From NCBI GenBank assembly GCA_902587095.1, contig CACIJY010000001.1, positions 186,001-250,000 on the forward strand: 64,000 nucleotides of DNA, given 5' to 3'. Both the position numbers and the translations under genes were made by a program. The notes under the pieces were generated by a model. The model was not told where the DNA came from, did not search any database, and worked only from the letters and a program-made list of their open reading frames with translations. Below, one piece after another: positions 8,816 to 16,462 of this stretch. The DNA is from an uncultured Pelagibacteraceae bacterium. GTDB taxonomy: Bacteria; Pseudomonadota; Alphaproteobacteria; Pelagibacterales; Pelagibacteraceae. Position 1 is the first letter of the stretch. The number at the start of each line of letters is the position of its first letter.

Positions 8816-9647
8816 TTTTTAGTTTTAGACAAAAATTGTAAATTATTTTTTTAGGTATTTTTTTATTAGAAAATTTTTTTATTATATCTTTTATACTTTT
8901 ATTTTTTAACATCTTTTTTATAATTTTTTTATCAGATTCGGTCAAAAAACCGAAAGTATTTGTATCTTCTTTTATCTCAGAGATAACAATCGTTAATTCA
9001 CCTTTATCATAAATTTTGATTTTTTTTAAATCTTCAACTTTGCATCTAATAAATTCCTCATGTATTTTTGTCATTTCTCTACATAGAACAATTTCTCTTT
9101 TACTAAAATAATTTATAACTAGTTCTAAATTTTTGATCAATTTTTTTGGTGGAATAAATAAAACTATCGAACAATCCATTTTGGAGAGAAATTCTAACTC
9201 TTTAATTAATTTACTTTTTTTTTCTTCTAAAAAACCAAAAAAAATGAACTTGTCTGAAAAACCGCTAATTGATAACGAAGTTATAACTGATGATGCACCA
9301 GGTATTGGCGTAACTTGAATATTATTACTTATACATTCTTTAACTAATAATTTACCCGGATCTGAAATTACAGGAGTTCCTGCATCAGAGATAAGTGATA
9401 TTATTTTACCATTGATTAAGTGATTTATAATATCTTTGGTCCTTTTTCTTTCATTAAATTTATGAAATGCAATAAGTTGGGTTTTTATATCAAAATGATT
9501 TAAGAGCTTTATAGATACCCGAGTGTCTTCACATAAAATTAGTTCTGAGTTTTTAAGAATTTCTAGTGCTCTGATCGTTAAATCACCTAAGTTTCCTATT
9601 GGCGTGGAAACTAGATAAAGCCCTTTTTTTTGTGATTGTGATATCAT
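8805..9647 (-). CDS. rsmI: 16S rRNA (cytidine1402-2'-O)-methyltransferase
   Basis: A tetrapyrrole-methylase-fold enzyme that 2'-O-methylates C1402 in the decoding centre of 16S rRNA. GLYLVSTPIGNLGDLTIRAL is the diagnostic N terminus, followed by ELILCEDTRVSIKLLNHF, and SLISDAGTPVISDPG plus TPIPGASSVITSLSISG form the SAM-binding core. The length of 280 residues is typical. It faces the LpoA-like gene across a 31-base divergent gap and continues into the BON lipoprotein gene, so it is probably the first gene of a two-gene unit. Confidence 0.97.
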   Translation of the reverse strand: MISQSQKKGLYLVSTPIGNLGDLTIRALEILKNSELILCEDTRVSIKLLNHFDIKTQLIAFHKFNERKRTKDIINHLINGKIISLISDAGTPVISDPGKLLVKECISNNIQVTPIPGASSVITSLSISGFSDKFIFFGFLEEKKSKLIKELEFLSKMDCSIVLFIPPKKLIKNLELVINYFSKREIVLCREMTKIHEEFIRCKVEDLKKIKIYDKGELTIVISEIKEDTNTFGFLTESDKKIIKKMLKNKSIKDIIKKFSNKKIPKKIIYNFCLKLKNEN

Positions 9648-9678
9648 TAAATTAAATGTTTATTATATAATATATAAT

Positions 9679-10830
9679 ATGAAAAAATTACTTAATTTAA
9701 TATTTTTTGTATTCATAGTTTTTATTTTTACTAGCAAGCTTTTTGCGTCTGAGGAGAAGATTAAGGTTGGTTTGTTATTACCTTTAGACGGTCAAAACCA
9801 AGAAATTGGAAAATCAGTATTGAGATCTGTAAATTTAGCAATTAACAAAATAAATGATCCAATTTTAGAAATCTACCCAAAAAATAATTTTGATAATCCT
9901 GACGATAACATAAAAGCAGCAGAGGAATTATATAACCAAGGTGTAAGAATATTCATTGGTCCTATTTTTGATAAAAATATTAAAAATTTAAAAAAATTTG
10001 GTGATGCAATTTTTATAACCTTCTCAAATAAAAATAAAGATGATCAAAAAAATTTAATTTATGCAGGTGTTAATGCAGCTTCACAGATGGCTACGATAAA
10101 AAAATTTCTTGAGGATAATGATATAAAAAAAACTATTTGCCTTATACCTGAGACTGACTTCAAAGAAGAAATAAAAAAAGGAATATCCCAGACGAAAATT
10201 AATTTAAAAAAAGTTTTTTATTACGACACAAAACCAACAGAGATTACTAAAAGAATTGAAAAAATTACGAGATATGATGTAAGAAAACAAAACTTACTTG
10301 ACGAAATAAAAAGAGTAGAAAGTTCTGATGATCCTAATAAAGAAAAAAAAATAAAAAATCTTGAGAAGAAAGATACATTAGGAAAATTAGGTTTTGACTC
10401 AGTTATAATTTCAGATTTTGATGAATCGTTAAAAAGTGTGATAACATCCCTTATTTACACAGATGTATCCACAAAAAGAGTTCATTTTATAACTCTCAAT
10501 CAATGGTTTGATAACAGTTTATTAAAAGAAGAAAGTTCACAAAATATTTATTTTCCGTCAATTAACAAAAAAAATTATGACAATTTCTCAAATTTATTTT
10601 TTAAAAAATTCAATAGCTATCCAAACCAGATATCATTTTTAAGTTATGACTTAGTTGGACTGGTTTATTATCTGACAAAAAAAAATAGTTTAGACGATAT
10701 TGGGAAAATTTTTAATCAAAAAAATGTTTTCAAAGGTAAAACGGGTATTTTTGAAATTAAAGATAAAAAAATTAGACATGTTCTTAATTTCTATAAGGTT
10801 GAAAAAGGAAAGTTTATAAAAATTTTTTAA
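9679..10830 (+). CDS. LpoA-like periplasmic binding protein (penicillin-binding protein activator family)
   Basis: A type I periplasmic-binding-fold protein: after a signal peptide (residues 1-23, ending SKLFA) come EKIKVGLLLPLDGQNQEIGK, GVRIFIGPIFDKNIKNL and FGDAIFITFSNKNKD, which resemble the Leu/Ile/Val-receptor fold. In alphaproteobacteria such genes beside rsmI are annotated as penicillin-binding protein activators, by likeness to the C-terminal domain of LpoA. There is no lipobox and no ABC transporter neighbour, which argues against a transport role. The N-terminal TPR domain of E. coli LpoA is absent. Its last 17 bases overlap rdgB on the other strand. The fold is fairly sure; activation of a PBP is inference from context. 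Confidence 0.75.
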   Translation: MKKLLNLIFFVFIVFIFTSKLFASEEKIKVGLLLPLDGQNQEIGKSVLRSVNLAINKINDPILEIYPKNNFDNPDDNIKAAEELYNQGVRIFIGPIFDKNIKNLKKFGDAIFITFSNKNKDDQKNLIYAGVNAASQMATIKKFLEDNDIKKTICLIPETDFKEEIKKGISQTKINLKKVFYYDTKPTEITKRIEKITRYDVRKQNLLDEIKRVESSDDPNKEKKIKNLEKKDTLGKLGFDSVIISDFDESLKSVITSLIYTDVSTKRVHFITLNQWFDNSLLKEESSQNIYFPSINKKNYDNFSNLFFKKFNSYPNQISFLSYDLVGLVYYLTKKNSLDDIGKIFNQKNVFKGKTGIFEIKDKKIRHVLNFYKVEKGKFIKIF

Positions 10831-11416
10831 TTTTTTGAAAAGCTTTGTATCTATGATCAATTTTGTATTTTTTTTTAGGTGAAATTTGACCAAATGTTTT
10901 CTTTGATCCGCTCGGAATAAAAATTGGATCATATCCGAAACCTTTGTTGCCAATTTTTTTATTTGATATTCTTCCCAAAATTTTTCCAATTGTTGTCTTG
11001 TATTTTCCGCTTGGCCAATAAATTGTTAATGCGCAAATAAATTTAGCATTTATTTTTCTGTTTCTCCAATTAGAAATTTTTTTATCTAATTTTTTAAATA
11101 CTTTTTTTATTGCTAAATCAAAATTATTTTTTTTTCCTCCCCAGCGTGCTGAATAAATGCCGGGTTGATTATTTAAAAGATTTATTTCCAAACCAGAGTC
11201 GTCTGACATACAAATTTGATTGGTTTTTTTGGAAAAAAAACGTGCTTTAATGAGCGAATTTTCTTTAAATGTTTTTCCATTTTCCTTTGGACTTTTTAAA
11301 TTATAATCAGATGTTGAATAAATCTTAATATTTTTTGGCAATAAAGCTTTGATTTCCCTTAATTTACCTTTGTTATTAGTGCCAATTAACAGTTGTGAAA
11401 TTTTTTTTGCTTTCAT
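10814..11416 (-). CDS. rdgB: Non-canonical purine NTP pyrophosphatase (RdgB/HAM1)
   Basis: Hydrolyses dITP, XTP and ITP to monophosphates, keeping deaminated purines out of nucleic acids. LLIGTNNKGKLREIKALLP is the family N terminus, ICMSDDSGLEINLLNNQPGIYSARW contains the catalytic DDSGLE, and KGFGYDPIFIPSGSKKTFGQ is the FGYDP substrate loop. The length of 200 residues is normal. In alphaproteobacteria rdgB commonly sits next to the heat-shock genes, as here beside grpE. The start codon at 11416 lies 36 bases from the grpE start; a candidate RpoH promoter for grpE begins directly beside it. Confidence 0.96.
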   Translation of the reverse strand: MKAKKISQLLIGTNNKGKLREIKALLPKNIKIYSTSDYNLKSPKENGKTFKENSLIKARFFSKKTNQICMSDDSGLEINLLNNQPGIYSARWGGKKNNFDLAIKKVFKKLDKKISNWRNRKINAKFICALTIYWPSGKYKTTIGKILGRISNKKIGNKGFGYDPIFIPSGSKKTFGQISPKKKYKIDHRYKAFQKIKKFL

Positions 11417-11446
11417 CTGGAAATTTTTATTTTACATACCATATAA
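11417..11446 (+). promoter_or_regulatory. Candidate RpoH (sigma-32) promoter of grpE
   Basis: The 36-base gap before grpE contains CTGGAA (11417-11422), then 14 bases, then TACCATAT (11437-11444), compared with the RpoH pattern CTTGAA-N13-15-CCCCATNT. One mismatch in the -35 hexamer; the CCATAT core is intact. The identical 14-base spacer recurs in the dnaK and hslV candidates below. The leader would be only a few bases long before ATG at 11453. Confidence 0.55.
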
Positions 11447-11452
11447 GTAACT

Positions 11453-12043
11453 ATGGATAAAGAAAACGAAAATACTTCAGAAATAAAAAACGAAGATAAA
11501 ACAGTAAATGAAGAAAGTGATTCCAAAGAGGAACAAAAAGAGGAGTTATCTCAAGAGGACAAACTAAGAGAGATTGAGGATAAGCTAACTAGAAGTTATG
11601 CAGAATTAGAAAATCAAAGAAGAAGATATGAAAAAGAAAAAGATGAAGCCTATGATTTTGGAGGTATGGCACTTGCAAAAGAATGTTTAAATCTGACAGA
11701 CAACTTAGAAAGATCTAAATCGTCTATTATTAACGACGAAAGTCTTGAAAAAAATAACAAAGAAAAAATAATTGAGCACCTTGATATTATTTATAAAGAT
11801 ATATTATCAATTTTTAAAAAAAACCATATTGATGAAATTTCAGCTCTTGGTGAAAAATTGGATCCAAATAAGCACCAAGCTATGCTTGAAATTGAAGATG
11901 CAGAAAAAGAACAAGGTACTATTGTTCAAGAAATTCAAAAAGGATTTACGTTAAAAGGAAGGTTGCTTAGACCTTCACTCGTTGGGGTCTCAAAAAAACC
12001 CCAAAAAAATGAGGAAAAACAACAAAAAAAGGAGAAAAATTAA
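11453..12043 (+). CDS. grpE: Nucleotide exchange factor GrpE
   Basis: Releases ADP from DnaK to restart its chaperone cycle. The first 45 residues are a highly charged Glu/Lys-rich tail, followed by a long coiled coil (LREIEDKLTRSYAELENQRR, YEKEKDEAYDFGGMALAKEC) and a beta domain ending near FTLKGRLLRPSLVGVSK, where the family usually reads GY.L..R.LRPA.V.V. The length of 196 residues is typical. It precedes dnaK by 60 bases and dnaJ follows, giving the complete DnaK machine in one direction. The acidic and Lys-rich tails are low complexity, in keeping with the genome's composition. Confidence 0.96.
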   Translation: MDKENENTSEIKNEDKTVNEESDSKEEQKEELSQEDKLREIEDKLTRSYAELENQRRRYEKEKDEAYDFGGMALAKECLNLTDNLERSKSSIINDESLEKNNKEKIIEHLDIIYKDILSIFKKNHIDEISALGEKLDPNKHQAMLEIEDAEKEQGTIVQEIQKGFTLKGRLLRPSLVGVSKKPQKNEEKQQKKEKN

Positions 12044-12055
12044 TATTAGTTATAA

Positions 12056-12083
12056 CTTGTAGATTAAAAATTAACACTTATAT
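12056..12083 (+). promoter_or_regulatory. Candidate RpoH (sigma-32) promoter of dnaK
   Basis: CTTGTA (12056-12061), 14 bases, then ACTTATAT (12076-12083) in the grpE-dnaK gap. The -35 matches CTTG exactly; the -10 resembles the CTTATNT variant of alphaproteobacterial RpoH sites rather than CCCATNT. The 14-base spacing equals that of the grpE and hslV candidates. It would give dnaK its own heat-inducible transcript besides read-through from grpE. Confidence 0.5.
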
Positions 12084-12103
12084 GACCAATATAATTTAAA
12101 ATT

Positions 12104-14026
12104 ATGAGCAAAGTAATCGGAATAGATTTAGGAACAACAAACTCTTGTGTAGCAATCATGGATGGTACGCAAGCCAAGGTTTTAGAAAACGCTGAAGGTG
12201 CAAGAACTACACCATCAGTTGTTGCATTCACTGACAATGATGAAAAGTTGATTGGACAACCAGCTAAAAGACAAGCTGTAACCAATCCAGAAAATACTGT
12301 ATTTGCTGTTAAAAGATTAATTGGAAGAAATTTTGACGATCCATCAGTAAAAAAAGATATAGAAACATCTCCTTTTAAGATTGTAAATTCGGATAAAGGT
12401 GATGCATGGATTGAAGCCAAAGGTAACAAATACTCCCCATCTCAAATTTCAGCTTTTATTCTTCAAAAAATGAAAGAGACCGCTGAAAAATATTTAGGAC
12501 AAGAAGTAAAAAAAGCTGTAATTACCGTACCAGCATACTTTAATGATGCCCAAAGGCAAGCAACTAAAGATGCTGGAAAAATTGCAGGTTTAGAAGTTCT
12601 AAGAATTATTAATGAACCTACTGCAGCATCTCTTGCTTATGGTTTAGATAAAAAAACTAACAAGAAAATTGCTGTATATGATTTAGGTGGTGGAACATTT
12701 GATGTTTCAATACTTGAATTGGGCGATGGCGTATTTGAGGTTAAGTCTACAAACGGTGATACTTTTTTAGGTGGTGAAGACTTCGATAATACGATAGTTG
12801 AATATTTATTATCAGAATTTAAAAAAGATAGTGGAATAGATTTGAAATCTGATAAGCTTGCACTTCAGAGATTAAAAGAAGCAGCAGAAAAAGCTAAAAT
12901 TGAGCTTTCTTCAGCAGCACAAACTGAGATAAATCTTCCTTTTATTACAGCGGACAAAACTGGTCCTAAACACATAAATTTAAAAATGACTAGAGCAAAA
13001 TTAGAGGCCTTAGTTGAAGATTTAATTAAAAGAACAATGCCACCATGTGAAACAGCTCTTAAAGATGCTGGTCTTTCAGCAAGTGAAATTGATGAGATTG
13101 TGCTAGTTGGTGGAATGACTAGAATGCCAAAAATTATAGAAGAAGTTAAAAACTTTTTTGGCAAAGAGCCTAATAAATCTGTAAACCCTGATGAGGTAGT
13201 TGCCATGGGTGCAGCTATTCAAGCTGGTGTATTACAAGGTGATGTGAAAGATGTTTTATTATTAGACGTTACGCCTTTATCTCTTGGAATTGAAACTCTT
13301 GGAGGTGTATCAACAAAATTAATTGATAAGAACACAACAATACCAACTAAAAAAAGCCAAGTATTTTCAACAGCTGAAGATAATCAACCAGCTGTGTCTA
13401 TCAGAGTGCTTCAGGGTGAAAGAGAAATGGCATCAGATAACAAAGTTTTAGGTAATTTTGAATTAGTCGGAATTGCACCTGCACCTAGAGGAGTGCCTCA
13501 AATTGAAGTTACATTTGATATTGATGCAAACGGTATAGTTAATGTATCTGCTAAAGATAAAGGAACTGGTAAAGAACAAAAAATCCAAATTCAAGCATCA
13601 GGTGGCTTAAGTGAAGAAGAAATTAATAAAATGGTTAAAGATGCTGAAGCTAATAAAGATGCTGATAAGAAGAAAAGAGAAGCTGTTGATGCAAGAAATC
13701 AAGCTGATACTTTATTACATTCGACCGAGAAAAACTTAAAAGAACATGGAAGTAAGGTGTCTGAGGCAGATAAAAAAGCTATCGAGACTGCATGCTCAGA
13801 TTTAAGAAACTCTTTAAAAGGAACTGATGTAGAGGATCTTAAAAAGAAAACGCAAGATTTAGTTCAAGCATCTATGAAATTAGGTGAAGCTATCTATAAG
13901 TCACAACAAAGCGCTAAAACAGATGATGGTGCAAAAGACAAAAAAGAAGAAGGAAAAAAAGACGATAACGTTGTAGACGCAGACTTTGAAGAAGTAAAAG
14001 ACGAAAATAAAGAAAAAAGTGCCTAA
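12104..14026 (+). CDS. dnaK: Chaperone DnaK (Hsp70)
   Basis: An ATP-driven chaperone that binds exposed hydrophobic stretches in nascent and damaged proteins. The ATPase domain (1-385 or so) shows [33 protein letters not shown] and [18 protein letters not shown]; the linker reads [19 protein letters not shown] and leads into the substrate-binding domain; the C-terminal lid is Lys/Asp/Glu-rich. The length of 640 residues is standard. The C terminus ends [12 protein letters not shown] instead of the exact EEVKDKK, a small variation. dnaJ starts 28 bases downstream. Codon choice is somewhat more selective than in neighbours, as expected for an abundant protein. Confidence 0.99.
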   Translation: MSKVIGIDLGTTNSCVAIMDGTQAKVLENAEGARTTPSVVAFTDNDEKLIGQPAKRQAVTNPENTVFAVKRLIGRNFDDPSVKKDIETSPFKIVNSDKGDAWIEAKGNKYSPSQISAFILQKMKETAEKYLGQEVKKAVITVPAYFNDAQRQATKDAGKIAGLEVLRIINEPTAASLAYGLDKKTNKKIAVYDLGGGTFDVSILELGDGVFEVKSTNGDTFLGGEDFDNTIVEYLLSEFKKDSGIDLKSDKLALQRLKEAAEKAKIELSSAAQTEINLPFITADKTGPKHINLKMTRAKLEALVEDLIKRTMPPCETALKDAGLSASEIDEIVLVGGMTRMPKIIEEVKNFFGKEPNKSVNPDEVVAMGAAIQAGVLQGDVKDVLLLDVTPLSLGIETLGGVSTKLIDKNTTIPTKKSQVFSTAEDNQPAVSIRVLQGEREMASDNKVLGNFELVGIAPAPRGVPQIEVTFDIDANGIVNVSAKDKGTGKEQKIQIQASGGLSEEEINKMVKDAEANKDADKKKREAVDARNQADTLLHSTEKNLKEHGSKVSEADKKAIETACSDLRNSLKGTDVEDLKKKTQDLVQASMKLGEAIYKSQQSAKTDDGAKDKKEEGKKDDNVVDADFEEVKDENKEKSA

Positions 14027-14054
14027 GAGCTAACAACTATTTGTCTAATTAGTT

Positions 14055-15179
14055 ATGGCAAAAAGAGATTACTATGATGTCTTAGGTGTAAATAAATCAG
14101 CATCAGCAGATCAAATAAAAGCAGCTTATAGAAAACTCGCTGTTAAACATCACCCAGATAAAAATAAGGGAGATAAAGCTTCTGAGGAAAAGTTTAAAGA
14201 AGCATCAGAGGCATATCATGTCTTATCAAATACAGAGAGAAAACAAAATTATGATAATTTTGGTCATGCTGCATTTGAGAATGGAGGTGGAGGAAGAGGA
14301 GGTTTCAGCAACTTTGATTTTTCTAGTCATTTCTCGGATATATTTGAGGATTTTTTTGGTGATTTCGGAGGTGGTGGAAGAAGAAGTCGGAGAGCAAATT
14401 TTAGAGGATCTGATTTAAGATATGATTTATCTATTTCGCTTGAAGAGGCTTACACAGGGAAAAAGCAAGACATAAAATTTTCAACTTCTGAAAAATGTCA
14501 AACTTGTAATGGCAGTGGATCTAAGCCAGGTACTAATGTTGGTTCATGTTCTATGTGTGGAGGTAACGGTCAAGTAAGATCAAGCCAAGGATTTTTTACT
14601 GTTCAACAAACATGTCCTCAATGTTCAGGTACAGGTGAACAAATTACAAACCCATGTGGTAGTTGTAGCGGACAAGGAAAAAAACAAGCTTCAAAAAGAT
14701 TATCAGTAACAATTCCAAAAGGTGTAGATGATGGGACCCGAATAAGATTGGCCGGAAAAGGTGAAGCCGGTTCTAGAGGTGCCTCAAGTGGTGATCTGTA
14801 TCTTTTTATTAATGTTTATTCACATGATTTATTTAAAAGAAGTGAGGAAAATTTATTTTTTGAATGCCCAATATCTATTGCAGATGCAGCACTAGGAGCA
14901 TCCATAGAAATACCAACTATCGATGGGGGAAAAGCAAAAATCAAAATTCCCTCTGGAACTCAAAGTGGTAAACAATTTCGTTTAAAAGGTAAAGGAATGC
15001 CCCTAATGAGAAGTGGTGGAGTTGGCGATTTATATGTGCAAGTAAATACAGAAGTCCCTATTAATCTTAATAAAGAACAAAAAGATCTTCTTGAAAAATT
15101 TAGAGAAATAGAAAATGAGAAGTCTAACCCGAGTATTAAAAAGTTTTTTCAAAAAGCAAAAAACTTTTGGAAAAATTAA
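14055..15179 (+). CDS. dnaJ: Co-chaperone DnaJ (Hsp40)
   Basis: Delivers substrates to DnaK and stimulates its ATPase. In order: J domain with KHHPDKNKGD (the essential HPD), a Gly/Phe-rich region (GGGGRGGFSNFDF, about 75-110), four zinc-binding CxxCxGxG repeats (CQTCNGSG, CSMCGGNG, CPQCSGTG, CGSCSGQG), then the C-terminal substrate domains with KRLSVTIPKGVDDGTRIRLA. This is a full type I DnaJ at 374 residues. Co-directional with grpE and dnaK. An 11-base A/T inverted repeat lies in its final codons, probably a product of Lys/Phe codons rather than a terminator. Confidence 0.98.
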   Translation: MAKRDYYDVLGVNKSASADQIKAAYRKLAVKHHPDKNKGDKASEEKFKEASEAYHVLSNTERKQNYDNFGHAAFENGGGGRGGFSNFDFSSHFSDIFEDFFGDFGGGGRRSRRANFRGSDLRYDLSISLEEAYTGKKQDIKFSTSEKCQTCNGSGSKPGTNVGSCSMCGGNGQVRSSQGFFTVQQTCPQCSGTGEQITNPCGSCSGQGKKQASKRLSVTIPKGVDDGTRIRLAGKGEAGSRGASSGDLYLFINVYSHDLFKRSEENLFFECPISIADAALGASIEIPTIDGGKAKIKIPSGTQSGKQFRLKGKGMPLMRSGGVGDLYVQVNTEVPINLNKEQKDLLEKFREIENEKSNPSIKKFFQKAKNFWKN

Positions 15180-15185
15180 ATTTAA

Positions 15186-15362
15186 ATGAATTTTATGAGT
15201 CTGGAGGTAATAGTGCCAGTAATAGCCTTAATAGGCGTACTAGTGCTAGTTTTGCCTGGTTTTATTCAAACTAATTATAGCTTTAAGATCCTAATTAAGA
15301 ATTTATCAATATGGATTATAGTGATAGCTGTAATATTAATATTTATATATTTTATATTATAA
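15186..15362 (+). CDS. Small membrane protein, 58 residues, two hydrophobic segments
   Basis: Below the ORF-track length limit. It begins ATG six bases after the dnaJ stop and encodes MNFMSLEVIVPVIALIGVLV and onwards to a TAA at 15360-15362. Two hydrophobic segments (about residues 7-27 and 40-58) are joined by a short polar turn QTNYSFKILIKN, suggesting a helical hairpin in the inner membrane. Start could also be the Met at residue 4. I do not recognise a family. Its place right behind dnaJ on the same strand suggests co-transcription with the chaperone genes. Confidence 0.6.
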   Translation: MNFMSLEVIVPVIALIGVLVLVLPGFIQTNYSFKILIKNLSIWIIVIAVILIFIYFIL

Positions 15363-15369
15363 ATAATAA

Positions 15370-15549
15370 TTAATTATTTTCAGTGCAGATATCCTTGATA
15401 ACTGGAACACTTGAGCAGTCACCACATTTAGTTACTTGAACTAAACAACCACTATCAAGTAATTTTACATCAACAACTCTATCGCATTTAGAGCATACTG
15501 ATGAAATAGTTAATCCACATTTTTTACAACTAAATTTTTGTGTTTGCAT
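15370..15549 (-). CDS. Small zinc-ribbon-like protein, 59 residues
   Basis: Too short for the ORF track. The reverse strand reads MQTQKFSCKKCGLTISSVCS, then KCDRVVDVKLLDSGC and VTKCGDCSSVPVIKDIC. It has eight cysteines; the CKKCG, CSKC and CGDC groups look like paired CxxC metal-binding knuckles of a zinc ribbon. No function is recognised. The stop is 8 bases from the stop of the convergent small membrane gene. Its upstream region carries the first of two Fur-box-like palindromes, so it may be metal regulated together with, or instead of, dapB. Confidence 0.68.
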   Translation of the reverse strand: MQTQKFSCKKCGLTISSVCSKCDRVVDVKLLDSGCLVQVTKCGDCSSVPVIKDICTENN

Positions 15550-15592
15550 AAGTAAAAGATAGGAAATTAAAAATATTATTCAAGAAATAACG

Positions 15593-15598
15593 TATAAT
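15593..15598 (+). promoter_or_regulatory. Candidate -10 element upstream of dapB
   Basis: An exact TATAAT hexamer followed 2 bases later by the first Fur-like palindrome. No good -35 hexamer is seen at 17 bases. A start site near 15605 would place the first palindrome over the transcription start, a usual position for repression. In so AT-rich a sequence this hexamer alone is weak evidence. Confidence 0.35.
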
Positions 15599-15600
15599 AT

Positions 15601-15615
15601 TGATTATCATTATCA
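15601..15615. promoter_or_regulatory. Fur-box-like operator 1
   Basis: TGATTATCATTATCA is a 7-1-7 inverted repeat with one mismatch to TGATAATNATTATCA, the classic Fur operator core. It sits between the divergent zinc-ribbon gene and dapB. A Fur/Mur-type regulator is encoded at the start of this window. Confidence 0.65.
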
Positions 15616-15660
15616 CAAAAAAACCAATTAAAAACATCTCTTTAAAAAAATCTTTATGAA

Positions 15661-15675
15661 TGATAATCATTATCA
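15661..15675. promoter_or_regulatory. Fur-box-like operator 2 (perfect palindrome)
   Basis: TGATAATCATTATCA is a perfect 7-1-7 palindrome identical to the Fur core consensus. It begins exactly 60 bases after operator 1 and ends 13 bases before the dapB ATG at 15689, covering the upstream ATG (15656) that the ORF track uses. Its perfection argues that this stretch is regulatory rather than coding. Confidence 0.72.
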
Positions 15676-15688
15676 ACAAAATCTTTAT

Positions 15689-16462
15689 ATGAAAATAAAT
15701 TTAACTATTACAGGCTGTATGGGAAGGATGGGGAAACAACTTATTAAGTCCTCAAATAAAAATAAAAACTTTAAAATAGTTTCACTTACTGAAAACTATA
15801 AAATTAATAGAAAAATAAATAATATTTTACCTGAATTTAATAATGTTAATTCTTTCAAAAAAACTAATATCATTATAGATTTTACAGTTCCTAAATGTAC
15901 TCTAGAAGTGCTTAAAATTGCTTCCAAACTAAAAAAAAGAGTTGTTATAGGCACTACTGGCTTTACTAAAAACCAGGAAAATTTAATAAAAAAATATTCT
16001 AAAGAAATACCGATACTAAAAGCTGGAAATATGAGCTTAGGGATTAATTTATTGATGTATTTAACAGAAATTACCTCCAAATCTCTTGGAAATAATTTCT
16101 TAAGTAAGGTTTTTGAAATTCACCACAAACACAAAAAAGATCACCCGTCTGGCACGGCATTGATGCTTGGAAAAGGAATAGCTATTGGAAAAAATAAAGA
16201 TTTGAATAAATTGATCGGAGAAAAATATCTAAATAAAAAATCTTTTCCTTATGGAAAAAAAATAAATTTTAATTCGATGAGAAAAGGTGAAGTAGTTGGT
16301 GAACATGAGGTAAAATTTTCTAGCGGCAAAGAAATTATAACTTTAAATCATGAAGCATTTGATAGAGCTTTATACTCTGAAGGCGCTCTAACTGCCGCAA
16401 AATGGTTGATGAAAAAGAAACCGGGCCTTTACTCAATGAGAGATGTATTGAACTTTAAATGA
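15689..16462 (+). CDS. dapB: 4-hydroxy-tetrahydrodipicolinate reductase
   Basis: A diaminopimelate/lysine pathway enzyme that reduces hydroxy-tetrahydrodipicolinate with NAD(P)H. The N-terminal Rossmann motif reads TGCMGRMGKQLIKSS, VIGTTGFTKNQENLI lies mid-protein, and the substrate-site signature is EIHHKHKKDHPSGTALMLGK. I start at MKINLTITG (257 residues), not at the ORF-track Met at 15656, because the extra 11 residues have no family counterpart and their DNA is a perfect Fur-like palindrome. It overlaps nth by 4 bases and leads an apparent dapB-nth-pfkB-oxidoreductase run. If the palindromes are real operators, iron status may influence this unit, which would be unusual for dapB. Confidence 0.96.
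   Translation: MKINLTITGCMGRMGKQLIKSSNKNKNFKIVSLTENYKINRKINNILPEFNNVNSFKKTNIIIDFTVPKCTLEVLKIASKLKKRVVIGTTGFTKNQENLIKKYSKEIPILKAGNMSLGINLLMYLTEITSKSLGNNFLSKVFEIHHKHKKDHPSGTALMLGKGIAIGKNKDLNKLIGEKYLNKKSFPYGKKINFNSMRKGEVVGEHEVKFSSGKEIITLNHEAFDRALYSEGALTAAKWLMKKKPGLYSMRDVLNFK

Noticed and set aside
10690-10989. 99-codon minus ORF bridging the LpoA-like gene and rdgB
   Set aside because: Low-complexity Lys/Phe/Asn sequence overlapping two well supported genes; a shadow.
11982-12004. TTGGGG/CCCCAA hairpin near the end of grpE
   Set aside because: Followed by A-tract on the coding strand, so it cannot terminate grpE; short stem with a long A-rich loop.
12865-13206. 113-codon minus-strand ORF inside dnaK
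   Set aside because: Antisense shadow of a highly conserved gene.
15139-15168. 11-bp inverted repeat AAAAGTTTTTT/AAAAAACTTTT at the end of dnaJ
   Set aside because: Pure A/T stem made of Lys and Phe codons, no U-tract after it; expected by chance in this composition.
15656-15688. ORF-track start of dapB (MNDNHYQQNLY...)
   Set aside because: The 11 extra residues have no family counterpart and their DNA is a perfect Fur-like palindrome; the ATG at 15689 is the better start.
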